DNA of 64,000 nt from Prolixibacter sp. SD074 (GCF_009617895.1 NZ_BLAW01000001.1:1107001-1171000), one strand, 5' to 3'; counted from the first letter of the stretch, positions 51,331-60,694 are shown. Notes: generated by a model not told the origin, from the letters alone. Numbers and translations: made by a program.

Positions 51331-51909
51331 ATGCCAAGAAATAAAACATACGATGATGAACTGGTTTTAGAAAAAGCGATGAACGTATTCTGGGTTCATG
51401 GCTATGAGGCCACTTCGGTAAGGTTGCTGGAAAAGGAAATGGGCATCAACCAGTTTTCGATTTATTCATCATTTAAAAATAAAAAGAACCTGTTTATAAA
51501 CGCTTTACGCAAATACCGCGAGTTTGTCATCAAAAGCAGGTTTCATCCCCTTTTGCAGGAAGGAGCAGGTTTTGCAGAACTGGAAAAATTTCTGCTCAGC
51601 GCCGCTACCTCAACGAAAGGCAAGGAAGATAAAAAAGGTTGCCTCGTGGTAAATACTGCCGGTGAACTGGGCTACAAAGATCCTGATGTTGCAAGCGAAC
51701 TGAATATCTATTACGATTTTATCCGCAATATGATTTTGAAGGTATTGAAAAATGCCGTAAAAAAAGGTGAAATTCCTGCAAATACAGATATTGAAAAACA
51801 GGCCAGTTTTTTCCTCGGTGTAATGCAGGGGATTTCGGTTGCAGGCAAAACAATGGAGAAGGAACGGTTAAAAGACTTCATTGAAGTGGCATTGAAACAA
51901 ATCAGATAA
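51331..51909 (+). CDS. TetR/AcrR-family regulator
   Basis: A 192-residue repressor from the ATG at 51331, with HTH in residues about 10-55 (ATSVRLLEKEMGINQFSIYS) and a helical ligand domain with one conserved cysteine (KKGCLVVNTAGE), as in the YcdC/TetR_C_16 subgroup that controls redox genes. The AhpD and peroxiredoxin-like genes are downstream behind a palindrome that matches its upstream site, so they are the likely regulon. Confidence 0.9.
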   Translation: MPRNKTYDDELVLEKAMNVFWVHGYEATSVRLLEKEMGINQFSIYSSFKNKKNLFINALRKYREFVIKSRFHPLLQEGAGFAELEKFLLSAATSTKGKEDKKGCLVVNTAGELGYKDPDVASELNIYYDFIRNMILKVLKNAVKKGEIPANTDIEKQASFFLGVMQGISVAGKTMEKERLKDFIEVALKQIR

Positions 51910-51922
51910 TTTTTTTAACTAT

Positions 51923-51946
51923 TATTCTAAGCATGTGCTTAGAATA
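51923..51946 (+). promoter_or_regulatory. 24-base palindrome after the tetR gene
   Basis: Arms TATTCTAAGCA and TGCTTAGAATA are perfect with a two-base centre. The half-site GCTTAG matches the one at 51291. It may be the operator for the downstream genes. Confidence 0.65.
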
Positions 51947-51949
51947 AAT

Positions 51950-52094
51950 GAGTGCAGTATAAAAAGCCTTTTGACCCCTAAATCCCCTAAAGGGGACTTT
52001 TTCAAACTGCTGATTTTTAGCAGTTCCCCTTTAGGGGTCAGGGGTAAAAATGGTAGAAATCAGCAGTTTGAAGGCTTTTTAGACTGCACTCATA
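51950..52094. repeat. Nested inverted repeat of about 145 bases
   Basis: Outer arms GAGTGCAGT(A/C)TAAAAAGCC (about 51950 and 52093 inward) pair with one mismatch. Inside are a second pair, TTCAAACTGCTGATTT and its complement, and G/C-rich CCCCTAAAGGGG-type palindromes. The whole region can fold into a long cruciform between the operator and the AhpD-like gene. Confidence 0.8.
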
Positions 52095-52110
52095 AATAAA
52101 AACAATAATT

Positions 52111-52665
52111 ATGACACAATTTAAATTGCACACCCTCGAATCGGCTCCTGAAGGTTCAAAAGAAATTCTGGAAGCTGCCTTAAAACAAAACGGATTTGTC
52201 CCGAACCTATACGGAATTATGGCCGAATCGCCCGAAGTGCTGAAAGCCTACACTCAAATGAACCAGCTCTTCAATGAAACCTCCTTAAGTCCGGTAGAAA
52301 AGAATATCGTATGGCTAACGGTTAGTTATCATAACAGTTGCCATTACTGTATGGCTATCCATTCGATGGCCGCTAAAATGTTCAAAGTGCCCGAGGTTAT
52401 GATTGAAGCACTGCGAAACAACAAACCGCTCAACGATGCCAAACTTGAAGCACTCAGAAAATTTACCGCCTTACTGGTGGAAAAACGCGGGTGGGCTTCC
52501 GATGATGAAGTTCAGGAATTTCTGGAAGCTGGCTTTTCCCAAAAAAATGTACTGGAAATAATTGTTGGCATTGGCCAAAAGATAATAAGTAACTATGTAA
52601 ACCACCTTGCACATACTCCTCTTGACAAGCAAATTGAAGCTTTTAAGTGGGAGGCACGCTCTTAA
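52111..52665 (+). CDS. AhpD-like carboxymuconolactone decarboxylase family protein
   Basis: A 184-residue protein of the AhpD/CMD fold. The redox motif is HNSCHYCMAIHSMAA, the typical Cys-x-x-Cys-x3-His of alkylhydroperoxidase D-like proteins; the flanking helices (FVPNLYGIMAESPEVLKAY) match the family start. Such proteins reduce organic peroxides with a thiol partner. It is followed 19 bases later by a peroxiredoxin-like gene, which fits an oxidant-defence operon under the TetR regulator. Confidence 0.9.
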   Translation: MTQFKLHTLESAPEGSKEILEAALKQNGFVPNLYGIMAESPEVLKAYTQMNQLFNETSLSPVEKNIVWLTVSYHNSCHYCMAIHSMAAKMFKVPEVMIEALRNNKPLNDAKLEALRKFTALLVEKRGWASDDEVQEFLEAGFSQKNVLEIIVGIGQKIISNYVNHLAHTPLDKQIEAFKWEARS

Positions 52666-52684
52666 TAATAACTAAAAAAGAAAA

Positions 52685-53296
52685 ATGAAAAACATAACTT
52701 TAATTTTACTTTATATGGTATTTACAGTAATTTCAGCAAGTGCCCAGTTACCGGATAAAGCTGAAGATATCTCACCTTTATTAAACGGCGAAACATTGCC
52801 TGATGCTGTTTTAAAAGCGCCCGATGGCAGCGAACATAACCTGCAGGAAATACTCAGGCAAAAACCCTCTGTAGTTTTATTTTACCGTGGCGGTTGGTGC
52901 CCCTTTTGTAATGCCCACCTGGCTGAAATTCAGGGTGTACAAAATGAGGTAGTGAACCTTGGCTACCAGATTGTTGCCATCAGCCCCGATTCGCCCGAAA
53001 ATTTGCAGGTTACCGATGAAAAACATAACCTGGCATACAGCCTCTATTCCGATGCTAACGGAAAACTTATTAAAGCAATCGGCATCGCATTTAAAGCGCC
53101 TGAACGGTATTCCGGGATGCTTTCTGAAAAATCGGACGGATTAAACGATGGTTTTTTGCCCGTGCCTTCTGTTTTTGTTACAGACACCAGTGGAAAAATC
53201 GCGTTTGAATACATTAATCCTGATTATAAAACAAGGTTATCGGGCGGACTCTTACTTGCTGTTTTGAAAGAATTAAAAAAAGAACAGAAAAAGTAA
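52685..53296 (+). CDS. Exported peroxiredoxin-like (AhpC/TSA) protein
   Basis: A 203-residue protein with a signal peptide (MKNITLILLYMVFTVISASA) and a thioredoxin-fold domain with the RGGWCPFCNAHLAEIQ motif. This CxxC arrangement is shared with the AhpC/TSA redoxin group rather than classical peroxiredoxin. It would act in the periplasm as a peroxide or thiol-disulfide enzyme, linking with the adjacent AhpD-like protein and the DsbD gene of this block. Confidence 0.88.
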   Translation: MKNITLILLYMVFTVISASAQLPDKAEDISPLLNGETLPDAVLKAPDGSEHNLQEILRQKPSVVLFYRGGWCPFCNAHLAEIQGVQNEVVNLGYQIVAISPDSPENLQVTDEKHNLAYSLYSDANGKLIKAIGIAFKAPERYSGMLSEKSDGLNDGFLPVPSVFVTDTSGKIAFEYINPDYKTRLSGGLLLAVLKELKKEQKK

Positions 53297-53302
53297 AGAA
53301 AT

Positions 53303-53974
53303 ATGGCTATAACTCTCGCATTTGATGTTTACGGCACCTTAATTAATACGAATGGTATTTCAAGCTTGGTTAAAACTTTGGTTGGCGACAAGACCATAAG
53401 CTTTATGGACTCCTGGCGGGCAAAGCAACTTGAATATACGTTTCGTCGGGGGCTGATGAAAAATTATGTTGACTTTTCCGAATGTACCAGGAATGCCCTT
53501 GATTTTACCTGCGAAGTATTGAAATGCCATCTTCAACCTGAAGAAAGGAACCGTTTAATGCGCGAATACAAGGTTTTACCAGCATTTGCCGACGTTCGTG
53601 AAAGTCTGGAGAAACTAAAATCGGCTAACGTGCGCTTGTTTGCGTTTTAAAACGGAAGCGCCTCCGATATTGACATCTTACTAAGAAATGCGGATATACT
53701 GTATTTCTTTGAAGATATTGTTAGTGTTGAAGATGTGAAAACTTTCAAGCCAAATCCTGCCGTTTACGAACATTTTTTGCTAAAATCAAAATCTCCTAAG
53801 GTAGATACATGGCTTATATCAGGAAATTCTTTTGATGTTATCGGCGCAATTTCTTTCGGAATGAATTCGGCTTGGGTACGACGAAACCCGGATGCTGTTT
53901 TTAATACGTGGAATATTCAACCCACAAGAACAATCAGTAGTTTGCAAGAACTCATCCCTATTTTCAACATTTAA
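53303..53974 (+). pseudogene. HAD-type dehalogenase-like gene with an in-frame stop
   Basis: The frame reads LAFDVYGTLINT (HAD motif I) through VRLFAF and then TAA at 53648, after which the same frame continues NGSASDIDILLRN and ISGNSFDVIGAISFGMNSAW (motifs III and IV) to 53974. The family has Ser-Asn-Gly here, so one TCA to TAA change explains the break. The intact gene would be 223 residues, like L-2-haloacid dehalogenases. It begins seven bases after the peroxiredoxin-like gene. Confidence 0.85.
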
Positions 53975-54239
53975 TCAAAAAACATTTAAAAATGAAAACC
54001 AAAATTTTCTTCGTCTTATTTACATTTCTTTCCACTCTTATAGCACATTGCCTTTTCGTACCTCAAAGTCAATAAGCTAAGCCAACACACCTGAACAAAA
54101 GACAGCCACTCCAATGCGCCCCAAAATAAACAATCCAAAGCTATGATTACATAACAGCTTCTTATGGAAACAGCCCCACAGTCCCTCCCAGACCAAAGCT
54201 GGACTTGCACCACTTAGCTATTTACCATGCACGGCACAC
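53975..54239. other. Gene-free stretch with a possible signal-peptide remnant
   Basis: A 27-codon frame at 53992-54075 (MKTKIFFVLFTFLSTLIAHC) looks like a cut-off signal peptide; nothing downstream continues it. No other support for genes. Confidence 0.35.
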
Positions 54240-54268
54240 CAAAAAAAGCCTCACATACCGTGAGGCTC
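54240..54268 (-). terminator. Terminator of the cold-shock gene
   Basis: On the minus strand AGCCTCAC / GTGAGGCT forms an eight-base stem followed by TTTTTTT, 33 bases past the cold-shock gene stop. Confidence 0.85.
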
Positions 54269-54299
54269 AAATCTTAATGAATATGTCGTTTAAACTTAC

Positions 54300-54491
54300 T
54301 TACGCAAGTTTAACATTTACCGCATTCAATCCTTTTCTTCCTTCTTGCAAATCGAAGGTTACTTCGTCATTTTCCTGGATTTCATCAACCAATCCGGTTA
54401 CATGCACAAAATACTCATTGTTTGATTCTTCGTCTTTAATGAAGCCAAAACCTTTGGTGTCATTAAAAAATTTTACTGTTCCTTTATTCAT
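54300..54491 (-). CDS. Cold-shock domain protein
   Basis: A 63-residue CspA-type protein with RNP1 GFGFIKDEE and RNP2-like EYFVHVTGL, and the N-terminal TVKFFNDTKGFGF. It binds single-stranded nucleic acid and works as an RNA chaperone. Length is at the short end of the family. It is the only gene on the minus strand between 36 and 57 kb apart from IS and shadows, with its own promoter region and terminator. Confidence 0.95.
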   Translation of the reverse strand: MNKGTVKFFNDTKGFGFIKDEESNNEYFVHVTGLVDEIQENDEVTFDLQEGRKGLNAVNVKLA

Positions 54492-54945
54492 TGTTATTTA
54501 TTTAATACGCCGCAATATACGCATTGTATCCGAAAACAAAACACCATCTTTTATTTTCTCAAAAATAATTTCAACAAAAAAACACTTAATCATTCATTAT
54601 CAGCCACATAAAAACAAAATATTTTTTCGCCACTTTTCATAATAAGCTGTATGATTGCGCGTTAACACAAACGCAAAAATCATAACATGAGAAAATTCAT
54701 GCCCCTCCCACCCTTTTCTTTGTAAATTTCTCGTCCAAAACCTGTCATTTGTAATGAAGTCCTTTTCCACACGGCCAAAACCAGACTCAAAATCATGCCT
54801 AAAACTAATGAATAAAAGCTCCTTTTCAGGAGATTATGTGCCAGTGGCAAACATTAATGGCGCCGGATTGTTTGCATTGTTGCCGATAACCCGACACCTT
54901 GATGACAAGATATTTATTCATCATTGATTTTAAAGTTGAGAACGT
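54492..54945. other. Gene-free divergent promoter region
   Basis: The 454 bases between the cold-shock gene and the peptidase gene hold no supported coding frame. It is AT-rich near the cold-shock gene, as expected for a long 5' leader of a cold-shock transcript. I could not fix a promoter on either strand. Confidence 0.4.
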
Positions 54946-57027
54946 ATGAAAAGATTACTTTATCTCTTAGTGATGGCCTTTCTCTTTACTGCTGAGGCAG
55001 CGTTTCCGCAGAAAAGCGCGTTTACCATCGCCGATTTGTACAAAGTGCGTCACGTGGGCGCTCCCGTAGTTTCGCCTGATGGCATGCGTGTGGCTTTCAC
55101 CGTTACCGATTACGATATGCCGAAAGGTAAATCGATGGCCGACATCTACGTGATGAACGCCGACGGCAGCAACATTACCCCGGTAACCACCAATCACAAA
55201 GAAAATTACAACCCCATCTGGACCAGCGACAGCAAAAACCTCTATTATGTGTCAGCTGCATCGGGAACTCCGCAAATGGTACATTATTCATTTGCAACCA
55301 AAAAGTCAGAACAGGTAACCGATTTCCCGATGGGTGTAGATGCCCCGGTATTGTCGCCCAACAACAAACTGATTGCCTTTTCGGCAGAAGTATATCCCGA
55401 TTGCGGCGCCAACAGCAAATGCAACGCACGCTACGACTCACTTTCGCACAATGGGCCCATCCAGGCCTATGTAGCCGATCACCTGCTCTTCCGTCACTGG
55501 ACCCATTACGCTAAGGGTAAATATTCCCACATCATTGTATTCGACACCGAAACCCAAGAGTACACCGATGTTACACCTGGTAAATTTGCATCGCCTGTGT
55601 TTATGTTGGGTGGCGGCGTTGGTTACAACTTCTCGCCCGACAGTAAAGAAATTTGCTACGCATCGAAACACGGAGATCACCCCGAGGCATCGACCAACAG
55701 CGACCTGTTTGTTGTTCCGGTAACGGGTGGAGAAGCCAAAAACATTACCCAAGAAAACAAAGCATGGGACGGATGGCCCATCTATTCGCCCGACGGCAAA
55801 TACATTGCTTACCGTACCCAGCGTATTCCGGGATACGAATCGGCGAAATTCAACATTGCGCTCTATAACCGGGCAACCGGCGAAACGAAGATCATCACCA
55901 AAGACGTTGATAACTGGGTGGATGACTTTAAATGGGCCCCCGACTCCAAATCAATTTTCTTTTCAGCAGAGCAAGAAGGAGGAGAACCGGTTTACATGGT
56001 CGATCTGGCTTCGGACGTTATCACCCCTGTTTCGGGACAACGTTCCATTTACGGTTTCGATGTAGCCGGCAACGGATACCTGTACTACCTGGCTACCACC
56101 ATCGACAAACCGGCTGAACTCTTCCGCATGAAAACCAAAGGCGGCACCGAAGAACAGCTGACCAATTTCAACAAAGAACTGTTGTCGAGAGTAGATTTCC
56201 GCCCGGCGGAAAAGATGTGGGTAACCGGCGCCGACAACAAGCAGGTACAGGTATTCATTGTGAAGCCGCACAACTTCGACCCATCGAAAAAATATCCGCT
56301 CATCCTGAACGTTCACGGAGGACCACAGGGACAGTGGATGGATTCGTTCCGCGGCGACTGGCAGGTATATCCCGGAGCCGGTTACGTGGTGGCATTTGCC
56401 AACCCGCACGGTTCAACCGGACGCGGACAGGCTTACACCCGCGAAATTTCGGGTGACTGGGGCGGCAAACCGTTCGAGGACCTGATGAAGGTAACTGACG
56501 CACTGGCTAAACTGTCGTATGTCGATTCAACCCGCATGGGAGCCATGGGATGGTCGTACGGAGGTTATATGATGAATTGGTTCCAGGCCAAGACCAAGCG
56601 TTTCAAGTGTTTGGCTTCGATGATGGGACTCTACGACCTGCGTTCGATGTGGGGGGCAACCGAAGAACTTTGGTTCCCGAACTTCGACCTGAAAGGACAA
56701 CCCTGGAATTCGTACCTGTACAAGAAATTCTCTCCTTCGGAATACGTGAAGAATTTCGTTACACCGACACTCATCATCACCGGCCAGAAGGATTTCCGTG
56801 TACCGTACACCCAGAGTATTCAATATTTCAGTACACTGCAAACACTGGGCATTCCGTCGCGCCTGATCATCTTCAAAAACGACGGCCACTGGCCCAACCG
56901 CGTGAAATCGATGCCGCTGTACTACGATGCGCACCTCGACTGGTTCCACAAGTACCTGGGCGGTCCTGCCGCACCGTACGATGTGCACAAAATGTCGCTC
57001 AACCAGAGTTTCACCGACGATAAGTGA
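54946..57027 (+). CDS. S9-family prolyl oligopeptidase-like peptidase
   Basis: A 693-residue exported peptidase with signal peptide (MKRLLYLLVMAFLFTAEAAF), a beta-propeller domain with TolB/WD-like PVVSPDGMRVAF and PIYSPDGKYIAY repeats, and a C-terminal alpha/beta hydrolase. The triad is S537 in MGWSYGGYM, D616 in GQKDFRVPY and H648 in NDGHWP. This places it in the acylaminoacyl-peptidase/dipeptidyl-peptidase-like S9 group, often periplasmic in Bacteroidota. It probably trims oligopeptides after Pro or Ala; exact specificity is not shown. Confidence 0.93.
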   Translation: MKRLLYLLVMAFLFTAEAAFPQKSAFTIADLYKVRHVGAPVVSPDGMRVAFTVTDYDMPKGKSMADIYVMNADGSNITPVTTNHKENYNPIWTSDSKNLYYVSAASGTPQMVHYSFATKKSEQVTDFPMGVDAPVLSPNNKLIAFSAEVYPDCGANSKCNARYDSLSHNGPIQAYVADHLLFRHWTHYAKGKYSHIIVFDTETQEYTDVTPGKFASPVFMLGGGVGYNFSPDSKEICYASKHGDHPEASTNSDLFVVPVTGGEAKNITQENKAWDGWPIYSPDGKYIAYRTQRIPGYESAKFNIALYNRATGETKIITKDVDNWVDDFKWAPDSKSIFFSAEQEGGEPVYMVDLASDVITPVSGQRSIYGFDVAGNGYLYYLATTIDKPAELFRMKTKGGTEEQLTNFNKELLSRVDFRPAEKMWVTGADNKQVQVFIVKPHNFDPSKKYPLILNVHGGPQGQWMDSFRGDWQVYPGAGYVVAFANPHGSTGRGQAYTREISGDWGGKPFEDLMKVTDALAKLSYVDSTRMGAMGWSYGGYMMNWFQAKTKRFKCLASMMGLYDLRSMWGATEELWFPNFDLKGQPWNSYLYKKFSPSEYVKNFVTPTLIITGQKDFRVPYTQSIQYFSTLQTLGIPSRLIIFKNDGHWPNRVKSMPLYYDAHLDWFHKYLGGPAAPYDVHKMSLNQSFTDDK

Positions 57028-57497
57028 TGGGGAAATGAATGTTGTTCCGGAAGTTATTTTGATAGATAGGTAAAGAAGGAACTGTCAATCTTTTCAAATT
57101 TACCCCACCAAGCCTCCCCTTCAGGGTCCCGAGAATTCGGGATAGGGGTAATCGAAGGCAGAAGGTATTGACTACAGGAAACACAGTTACCGATGGACTT
57201 AACTTGCTGAACAACACGCGTTATTCAGACCATAAGATAGCACCATGGGCGAAAAGCTGCTCCGGCATATTCCCTCTTTACAGGAATGTCCGGGCAGCTT
57301 TTTTGCTTTGGCATACAAATCTATGAAAAAATGAAAATGTCGTAATTCAATCAGTTAGTATCGCCCTGAATCATGTTTCTTTGACTACTTTTCGAAGCAA
57401 TGGTTTAATGTGAAGACCATTCAGCAGGAAAATACCCTGAAAAAGGAGAGAACTTTTTTTGCACATGCTTCCAAACGCGAAATACACGAATTCTATT
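57028..57497. other. Gene-free stretch with a long terminator
   Basis: A terminator-like hairpin (AAAAGCTGC...CCGG / CCGGGCAGCTTTTTT) is at about 57252-57304, followed by no supported frame. A CCTCCCCTTCAGGG-type repeat fragment is at 57113. Confidence 0.5.
57252..57304 (+). terminator. Terminator downstream of the S9 peptidase gene
   Basis: Stem AAAGCTGC-CCGG with GGAAT extension pairing with ATTCC-CCGG-GCAGCTTT, loop about nine bases, then six T bases. Confidence 0.75.
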
Positions 57498-57529
57498 TTA
57501 CTGAAAATAAGAACAAAGTGGGACTCCGT

Positions 57530-57731
57530 TTAAATGGTCGGAATTTCCGCAGGCAATTGTTGTAGCACCGCCGATAGAAATGCATTTGGTTCCAATATCA
57601 ACGCATCGTACAACAACACATCCGCCTGCTGTACCCGTTTCAGGTCCTTTACCGTCAGCAATTCCGGGTCGCCCGGCCCCGGCCCCGACCAATGACACCG
57701 GTATCCGTTCAATCGTTCTTCTCCTGTTCAT
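57530..57731 (-). pseudogene. Fragment of uroporphyrinogen-III methyltransferase (cysG/cobA)
   Basis: One minus-strand frame reads [20 protein letters not shown] and continues [10 protein letters not shown], the unmistakable N-terminus of SUMT enzymes, but stops after about 60 codons. In the overlapping frame (57498-57731) the upstream part [13 protein letters not shown] appears, so a frameshift splits the glycine-rich motif. The remainder of the enzyme is absent. This is the start of a decayed siroheme gene. Confidence 0.75.
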
Positions 57732-58794
57732 ACAAATCCTCCAAAGCCGCTAACGGATTACGGTAGGTAAACCGGAACTTGAAAACGTCCGGATCAGTGA
57801 CGCCGGGGGACACGGCTAACGGATTACGGTAGGTAAACCGGAACCCGGTATCGATTAATTTCTGACTACTCACTGTTTTAAACTTCACATTTTCTCCTAC
57901 CGGGAAACCGGGAAAACCGATGCCCTGCAATTTTGCTGCCCGGCTATACAACTCGCTCCGCAACGGGTGTTCCGGCGAAACAACATTGTATACAAAGAAA
58001 TAAGCTCCGAGCCGGTGACGGTCGTGATTGTCGTAGCGCACGGCTGCAACCGTGACGTGCAGTTCCTCCGGGTGAGCGGCCTGACTGGATGCAATGGAAT
58101 ACATCCGGGGTTGCAGCGGAGTTAAAACAGATATCAGCCCTGTCACGTCCAATTCGGCAGGAAAATCGGTCAGCAAATCGACCACATCATGTCCGTAGAG
58201 ATAGATATCCAATGCCTGTTCATCATTCAGTAAATCGCCCAGAATCTCATTACCGGTCCTTTCACGGTAGCTTTCCAATACCGAACGGTTCAACACCGAT
58301 AACTCCAGATGATGACGTAAGGCGGTTTCCAGCGGGTGTGTCCCGTTCTTAACCGTCACCAGCTCATTGCCGTCGAAGCTGGTAATTTCCAGCACTTTCT
58401 CCACCAGTTCGGGTGGATTATCGCAGAAAATCCCCACCGTGTCGCCCGGTTCGTAGGTCAGTCCCGAGTTGCGAAGTAACAACTCCAGGTGATACACCTC
58501 TTTCCCGGAACCCCGTCCGCTCAGCTTAATCTTATCGAGCACTTTGGCTTTAAAAGGATTCTGCCGGCCGTAAACAACCGCGGGAGTCACGCTATCAGAA
58601 GCGGTTACGGACGCATCGGAGATGGTACCTTTTTGTTGTTGCGGAATTTCGAGTACAGCATCGCTCCAATTGCGGGCATCTTCGTGATAATCCACATCAC
58701 ATTTCGCCAACTCCAGTAACCGGTTGGCCGCTTTTCGTTCCAGGACATAATCATCGAGTACATCAGGAGTGTAAGGCTTTTCGTGGTAAACCAC
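57709..58794 (-). pseudogene. Sulfite-reductase flavoprotein fragment fused to an epimerase-like end
   Basis: The frame of about 361 codons contains the FAD-binding domain of a CysJ-type sulfite reductase (PFKAKVLDKIKLSGRGSGKE, LEPGDTVGIFCDNP-like YEPGDTVGIF, PRMYSIASSQAAHPEELH), but lacks the flavodoxin and most of the NADPH domain. After TVAAVRYDNHDRHRLGA it changes to a segment resembling the C-terminus of SDR/epimerase proteins (NVVSPEHPLRSELYSRAAKL). A 30-base direct repeat at the 3' end duplicates the FRFTYRNPLA coding unit. It is a deletion-fusion product, probably inactive. Confidence 0.75.
57749..57844. repeat. Direct repeat of 30 bases with 66-base period
   Basis: GCTAACGGATTACGGTAGGT and the following ten bases occur at 57749-57778 and 57815-57844. 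The period is 22 codons, so the frame of the fused gene is kept. Confidence 0.9.
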
Positions 58795-58804
58795 CCCGGT
58801 TTCC

Positions 58805-59507
58805 CGTTGTGCTTCCCAATCCTGACGCGGTTCCAGGCGCGCTCGTGCAGGAAATAGAGGAACATTTTGGTAAAGACCTCAATCCCGCCGACAGAAAGCG
58901 CAATGTTGCGGGTATACTGCAAGTGTCCGGGTGTATCGGCAATGATTTCGTCGAGCGAAGCAGCCGGCGACAAGGTTACCCCGGTGCAGGTCATGTCGCC
59001 GATGGTACGGCAGCGAACCTCTTTCAATACCGGCTTCTCATCTTCTTTCTTTATCAGGTACGGAGAATCGGCAAGCAAAATGCCATCACGTTCGATGACT
59101 GGTCGCTCGTGCGAGAAGAAACGCTCCTTCGCACGAGCCTTCTCTTCATCGCGCCGGCCACCTCCCAACGCGGCATCTACCTTTAGCTTCTCCAGGGCAT
59201 CGAGCAAGGTAACTGTTTGCAGCTTGTTTCGGCTGGCATGAATCCCGGTCTCTTCCACCGCTTTTCCCTGCGCAATAGACTCTTCCACACTGCACACAAT
59301 CAATTGGCTGCCGCTTTCCTTTACCAACTTATCGCGGTATGCCAGTGTTTCCGGGAAATTATGTCCCGTGTCGATGTGCAGCAAGGGAAACGGTATTGGA
59401 TCGGACCAGAAAGCTTTGTGGGCCAGGTGGAACATCACGATCAAATCCTTTCCTCCCGAGAACAGTAACACCGGCCTTTTGAAACGCCAGGCTACTTCCC
59501 GAATCAC
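58805..59507 (-). pseudogene. Truncated sulfate adenylyltransferase CysD fused to a CysN scrap
   Basis: The frame starts from a GTG at 59507 directly behind a stop; the normal first helix is absent (family: ...YVIREVA, present here as SNYVIREVA after TGA). It shows SGGKDLIVMFHLAHKAF, where the PP-loop Ser is Leu, then HIDTGHNFPETLAYRD and GGRRDEEKARAKERFFSH. Past EVRCRTIGDMTCTG the CysD region ends abruptly in DTPGHLQYTRN, the G-domain motif of CysN. A second frame then runs into the sulfite-reductase fusion. It is inactive by sequence. Confidence 0.8.
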
Positions 59508-59867
59508 GTAATTAGATCATTAATTGAAACCACCTTTTTTTATCCGATAAAAAAATCGTTAGAAAACATAAATTAAAATAAAACCAGCTATAAATCAGGA
59601 CTCAACCATCTTTATTTAGAACACCACAATAAGTACCTGAAACATAGTTCGACAGCAAGGGCCGCTCTTTTTTCTTTTCCTAAAACACATTAATCCTATA
59701 TTGAAAAAGGCAGGAAACAGATATTTAAGTTGTGTCAATTTGCTATTCTGCAGGTTATCACTTAATTTAGTTAACCAGATATTTATTATGTGGAGGCTGT
59801 GACCACCGAAAAAACAGGGCGGAACCGAAAAGCCTTACGAGTAGGACAACCTAAACAACAAAATCTC
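59508..59867. other. Gene-free AT-rich stretch
   Basis: The 360 bases between the cysD remnant and the small membrane protein gene contain no supported frame; a GTG-led extension of the next ORF (59790) is unlikely. Nothing else recognised. Confidence 0.4.
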
Positions 59868-60152
59868 ATGGAAAATCAAGAAGCGCAACAACAGTCGCAA
59901 CAACCGCTGCAACCGCAACAGCCGCAACAGCCTGTCACGATTTCCGACTGGTTTCTAACCTTGTTTCTGACAGCTATTCCGCTGGTTGGACTTATTATGT
60001 TATTTGTTTGGGCATTTGGCAGCAATACCAATCCCAGCAAGGCAAACTGGGCGAAAGCAGCGTTACTTTGGGCAGCTATCGGCATTGTTATTTGGCTACT
60101 TTTTATGGCAATATTTGGAACGGCCATGTTCAACTCCTGGAATAACTACTAG
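59868..60152 (+). CDS. Small two-helix membrane protein with Gln-rich N-terminus
   Basis: A 94-residue protein from the ATG at 59868. Residues 1-24 are Gln/Pro-rich (QQPLQPQQPQQP) and presumably disordered. Two hydrophobic helices follow (TLFLTAIPLVGLIMLFVWAF and ALLWAAIGIVIWLLFMAIF). The plan matches a widespread Bacteroidota small membrane protein type (zinc-ribbon-less, DUF-like), but function is unknown. A strong terminator follows at 60226. Confidence 0.75.
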   Translation: MENQEAQQQSQQPLQPQQPQQPVTISDWFLTLFLTAIPLVGLIMLFVWAFGSNTNPSKANWAKAALLWAAIGIVIWLLFMAIFGTAMFNSWNNY

Positions 60153-60225
60153 TATTGTAGTAAGCGTCCTGGTAAGATATCCTCAAATTTCGACTGACGG
60201 ATGCTTACAAAAAGGGCTTATTGAT

Positions 60226-60262
60226 ATTCCGGGCCCAATTTGGTGAACCCGGAATTTTTTTT
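60226..60262 (+). terminator. Terminator after the small membrane protein gene
   Basis: Stem ATTCCGGG / CCCGGAAT with a T8 run. Confidence 0.85.
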
Positions 60263-60263
60263 G

Positions 60264-60628
60264 GTAACCCGAAACGGAGAAGAAAACGTTCAAAAGGTTT
60301 ATGATGCACTGATGGAAGGTAACCAGAACTGGGCCGGCGATGCTCCCATTCTGATGGTCACTTTGGCCCATAATGCCTACGCCCACAATGCAACGCCCAA
60401 CACGCCTGTCACGATACCGGCATGGCCATGGGATTCTTTCTTCTGGCCGGAGTTGAAGCCGGAGTCCAGGTACACCAGATGGGAGGATTTTTCCCGGAGA
60501 AAATCGAAAGAAACATTAAACAACCTGAAAGCTACCATCCGGTAGCAGTAGCAACCGTAGGTTATGCCGATGAACCGGCGGAAAAAGAAAGTCGTACCCG
60601 GAAATCAGTTCAGGAAATACGAGTATAA
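60264..60628 (+). pseudogene. Nitroreductase-family pseudogene
   Basis: Two overlapping frames carry consecutive parts of a nitroreductase-like protein: VYDALMEGNQNWAGDAPILM to ATPNTPVT in one, and DTGMAMGFFLLAGVEAGVQV, HQMGGFFPEKIERN in the other. The break is near 60415, where a one-base shift separates TPVT from HDTGMAMG. The FMN-binding N-terminal third is missing. It sits directly after the terminator at 60226, with no promoter or start of its own. Confidence 0.75.
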
Positions 60629-60653
60629 TTTAAGAATAGCCGGAAATATAGCA

Positions 60654-60694
60654 ACTCCCGGACGAACAGCTTGTTCCAATCCGGGGGTTTTTAC
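60654..60694 (+). terminator. Terminator after the nitroreductase remnant
   Basis: CTCCCGGA ... TCCGGGGG with an inner GAAC/GTTC extension and a T5 run. Confidence 0.6.
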
